Below are positions 6,164 to 7,873 of a stretch of 7,873 nt of DNA, piece after piece. A program made the translations under genes and the position numbers. Position 1 is the first letter of the stretch. Every line of letters starts with the position of its first letter. This stretch comes from an uncultured Novosphingobium sp. (GTDB lineage: Bacteria; Pseudomonadota; Alphaproteobacteria; Sphingomonadales; Sphingomonadaceae), in NCBI GenBank assembly GCA_938005655.1, contig CALLNA010000118.1, forward strand, positions 1-7,873. Direction: 5' to 3'. The notes beneath the pieces are model-generated. The model did no database searches and was not told where the DNA came from. It saw only the letters and a program-made list of their open reading frames with translations.

Positions 6164-6641
6164 CTAGATTTCCCCGGCATCGTCATATGGGTCAGCGATG
6201 CCCAGGAGGGCAAGCGCCTTTATCTCCAGCGCCTCCATCGCGGCGGCCTCCTGCGGCGAGGTCTCGTGGTCGTGCCCGGCGAGGTGGAGCAGGCCGTGGA
6301 CGAGGAGATGGGCGGCGTGATCGGCCAGCGGCAGCCCTTTTTCCGCGGCCTCGCGGGCGCAGGTCTCCAGCGCCAGGGCGATATCGCCGAGCAGCTCGGG
6401 CGGGCCGTCCGCCGCCAGGGCGAGCAGGTCCGCGCGTTCCAGCATCGGGAAGGAGAGCACGTTGGTCGGCCTGTCCTTCGCCCGCCACTGGCGGATCGTC
6501 GGCGAGGAGCAGGCTGGCGGACAGGCGCGGATTGGCCAGTTCCGGGGCGACCGCCGCGGCCGCCTCGGCGGCGCGCTCGGCCAGGTCGGCCCAGTCGGAA
6601 GTCGGGGGCCAGGCGGCCTCGATCGCGATCTCCAGGTCCAC
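6164..6641 (-). pseudogene. ybeY: ybeY rRNA-maturation endonuclease, frameshifted (internal deletion)
   Basis: YbeY is a zinc metalloenzyme needed for 16S rRNA 3'-end processing and ribosome quality control. Two frames together make it. From the GTG at 6641, codons 1-49 give the YbeY N-terminus (start DLEIAIEAAWPP, ending LSASLLLADD). The frame then drifts out of family similarity and closes at 6192. The rest lies in another frame: RQWRAKDRPTN, then VLSFPM from 6460, the zinc motif HGLLHLAGHDH (codons at 6266-6298) and a stop at 6164. The break is near 6491-6497. Family members have about nine residues between the DD pair and the W of WRAKD (including the usual LN). Here only two codons and one extra base remain, so about 20 bases are missing, which explains the frame change. 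The intact gene would encode about 165 residues. A real mutation, or an assembly or sequence error, could both cause this. No clear ribosome site precedes the GTG; it starts 14 bases after the chorismate mutase stop. Confidence 0.85.
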
Positions 6642-6655
6642 GGGGAGGGCGTCCG

Positions 6656-6991
6656 TCAGCCGGCCTTGGCCTGCTCGTGGTGGCGGATCACCTCCTCGAT
6701 GATGAAGCGCAGGAACTTCTCCGAGAACTCGGGATCGAGCTGGGCGTCGAGCGAGAGCTTGCGCAGCCGGGCGATCTGCCGCTCCTCGCGCGCCGGGTCG
6801 GAGGCGGGCAGGGCGTGCTCGGCCTTGTAGGCGCCGACCGCCTTGGTGATGCGGAAGCGCTCGGCCAGGATATGGATCAGCGCGGCGTCGATATTGTCGA
6901 TGCTGGCGCGGTAGCTGGCGAGGACAGCATTGGGGACGGCATCGGAGACGGCATCCGGCGCGCCGGCGGTAAAGGAGGTGCTCTCGGTCAT
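6656..6991 (-). CDS. Chorismate mutase (AroQ type)
   Basis: A 111-residue, all-helical AroQ-class enzyme that converts chorismate to prephenate, the branch step to phenylalanine and tyrosine; it should be a cytoplasmic dimer. Residues lining up by eye with the E. coli P-protein mutase site: Arg28 (R11), Arg45 (R28), Lys56 (K39), Asp65 (D48), Arg68 (R51) and Glu69 (E52). The counterparts of S84 and Q88 appear as Val101 and His105, in IIEEVIRHHEQ. The helix-1 signature YRASIDNID is at 27-35. The N-terminal 25 residues are low in complexity and contain a four-residue repeat (DAVS, DAVP, NAVL). The start at 6991 is chosen because it begins a plausible short leader; a longer ORF to 7057 would run into the divergent promoter region. 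It heads the ybeY-corC-lysR cluster. There is no prephenate dehydratase domain, so it is monofunctional. Confidence 0.9.
   Translation of the reverse strand: MTESTSFTAGAPDAVSDAVPNAVLASYRASIDNIDAALIHILAERFRITKAVGAYKAEHALPASDPAREERQIARLRKLSLDAQLDPEFSEKFLRFIIEEVIRHHEQAKAG
6920..6955. repeat. Three tandem 12-base units inside the chorismate mutase gene
   Basis: GAGGACAGCATT, GGGGACGGCATC and GGAGACGGCATC follow one another exactly. On the coding strand they give the four-residue repeats DAVS, DAVP and NAVL in the low-complexity leader ahead of the first catalytic helix. Because the unit is a multiple of three, slippage here would change leader length without breaking the frame. Confidence 0.7.
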
Positions 6992-7022
6992 CGCCGCCGC
7001 GCTAGCATGACGAATCGCCAAG

Positions 7023-7062
7023 CGCCATTGTCGGCTTTGCACTTGCGTTTCGCGCAATGGCG
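7023..7062. promoter_or_regulatory. 8-base inverted repeat in the chorismate mutase/prenyl synthase gap
   Basis: CGCCATTG (7023-7030) and CAATGGCG (7055-7062) are perfect inverted copies 24 bases apart, in the 86-base gap between two divergent genes. The spacing of about three helical turns between arm centres would suit a dimeric regulator, but no clear -35/-10 pair could be placed, so the role is open. Confidence 0.3.
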
Positions 7063-7077
7063 GGCGATGGCGCGGCG

Positions 7078-7873
7078 ATGTCTGCCGACGTGATCCCGCT
7101 GCGCCCGCGCGCGACCGAGCCTTCGCTCAGCCCGATGCTGGCGCTGACCGCCAATGCGATGAACAGCGTCAACGCGGTGATCCTCGACCGGATGCAGAGC
7201 GAGATCCCGCTGATCCCCGCGCTCGCCGGCCACCTGATCGCGGGCGGCGGCAAGCGGATGCGGCCGATGCTGACCCTCGCCGGGGCGGCGCTGTGCGACT
7301 ACCAGGGCTCGCGCCACCACAAGCTCGCCGCGGCGGTGGAGTTCATCCATACCGCGACCCTGCTGCACGACGACGTGGTCGACGGCTCCGACATGCGCCG
7401 GGGCCAGGCCGCCGCGAACATCGTCTACGGCAATCCGGCGACCGTGCTGGTCGGCGATTTCCTGTTCTCCCGCGCCTTCGAGCTGATGGTCGAGGACGGC
7501 AGCCTCAAGGTGCTCAAGATACTCTCCCGCGCCTCGGCGGTGATCGCCGAAGGGGAGGTCGACCAGCTTACCGCCCAGCGCCAGGTCGAGACCAGCGAGG
7601 AGCGCTACCTCTCGATCATCGGCGCCAAGACCGCCGCCCTGTTCGCCGCCGCGACGCGAATCGGCGCGGTCGTCGCCGAGCGCTCGGAGCCCGAGGAGCT
7701 GGCGCTCGAAGCCTATGGCCGCAACCTCGGCATCGCCTTCCAGCTCGTCGACGACGCGATCGACTACGATTCGGAAAGCGCCGAGATGGGCAAGGGCAAG
7801 GGCGATGACTTCCGCGACGGCAAGATGACCCTGCCGGTGATCCTCGCCTATGCGCGCGGCAGCGAGGAGGAGC
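7078..7873 (+). CDS. Long-chain polyprenyl diphosphate synthase (IspB-like), 3' partial
   Basis: A trans-prenyltransferase that condenses isopentenyl diphosphate units into the octa- to decaprenyl chain used for ubiquinone; cytoplasmic or membrane-associated. The frame is open to the window end: 265 codons plus one base, so about 60-70 C-terminal residues are missing from a family length near 330. Seen directly: GGGKRMRP at 57-64 (isopentenyl diphosphate binding), the first aspartate motif DDVVD at 98-102 followed by RRG, GAKTAALF at 182-189, the second aspartate motif DDAID at 225-229, and GDDFRDGKMTLP at 242-253. Product length cannot be set with confidence; in sphingomonads the usual quinone is Q-10, which would imply decaprenyl. 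The ATG at 7078 is preferred; an in-frame ATG at 7057 would add seven residues and begins inside the inverted repeat. It is divergent from chorismate mutase. Confidence 0.92.
   Translation, partial: MSADVIPLRPRATEPSLSPMLALTANAMNSVNAVILDRMQSEIPLIPALAGHLIAGGGKRMRPMLTLAGAALCDYQGSRHHKLAAAVEFIHTATLLHDDVVDGSDMRRGQAAANIVYGNPATVLVGDFLFSRAFELMVEDGSLKVLKILSRASAVIAEGEVDQLTAQRQVETSEERYLSIIGAKTAALFAAATRIGAVVAERSEPEELALEAYGRNLGIAFQLVDDAIDYDSESAEMGKGKGDDFRDGKMTLPVILAYARGSEEE

Noticed and set aside
6164..6641. Programmed frameshifting as the explanation for split ybeY
   Set aside because: No slippery run or downstream structure is evident at the junction, and conserved residues are actually missing, which frameshifting alone would not explain.
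4370..7093. A 907-codon open frame on the + strand, antisense to four genes
   Set aside because: It shares codon boundaries with lysR, corC, the C-terminal half of ybeY and chorismate mutase. In that register only TTA, CTA or TCA codons on the sense strand would create stops, and these are rare in GC-rich genes. The translation is low-complexity and resembles no family.

Overview
The window is very GC-rich, densely coded DNA that looks like an alphaproteobacterial chromosome, most likely from a sphingomonad (Sphingomonas or Rhizorhabdus type). The basis is the family content (a DUF1489-type protein, an alphaproteobacterial-style chorismate mutase, a long-chain polyprenyl diphosphate synthase) and a dispersed hairpin repeat of a kind I associate with sphingomonads. 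The assignment is inference from protein similarity recalled from memory; no search was run. Nothing here resembles a prophage, CRISPR array, defence island or biosynthetic cluster. Most of it is housekeeping sequence.

Layout, left to right. (1) The 3' part of an NADH pyrophosphatase (nudC) on the + strand, cut by the window edge. (2) A two-gene + strand unit, 601-1727: a small VOC/glyoxalase-fold protein whose stop overlaps the start of an AraC-type regulator by 4 bases. (3) Convergent to it, a - strand pair, 1729-3563: magnesium transporter mgtE followed 5 bases later by a DUF1489-type gene of unknown function. (4) A divergent intergenic region (3564-3685) with a perfect GC-rich palindrome and a reasonable promoter, leading to (5) a cytoplasmic cyclophilin peptidyl-prolyl isomerase (3686-4138) with a clear intrinsic terminator. 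(6) A 137-base repeat element built of hairpins (4175-4311). (7) A - strand four-gene cluster, 4343-6991, read in the order chorismate mutase, ybeY, corC-like CBS protein, LysR regulator, with gaps of only 12-15 bases. (8) A divergent + strand long-chain polyprenyl diphosphate synthase (quinone side chain), cut by the right edge.

The most notable observation is that ybeY, a near-universal rRNA-maturation endonuclease gene, is broken in this sequence. Its N-terminal and zinc-site halves lie in different reading frames, and about seven residues that the family has at the junction are missing, which fits a deletion of roughly 20 bases. The second is the repeat element: its two 28-base arms differ at only two positions, and these form a swapped base pair that keeps both hairpin stems intact. 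Other points are the non-ATG, Shine-Dalgarno-poor start of the LysR gene in frame with corC, the absence of the usual phoH and lnt neighbours around ybeY-corC, the tight mgtE-DUF1489 pairing, and short symmetric sequences in three promoter-side gaps. I found no convincing previously undescribed system.
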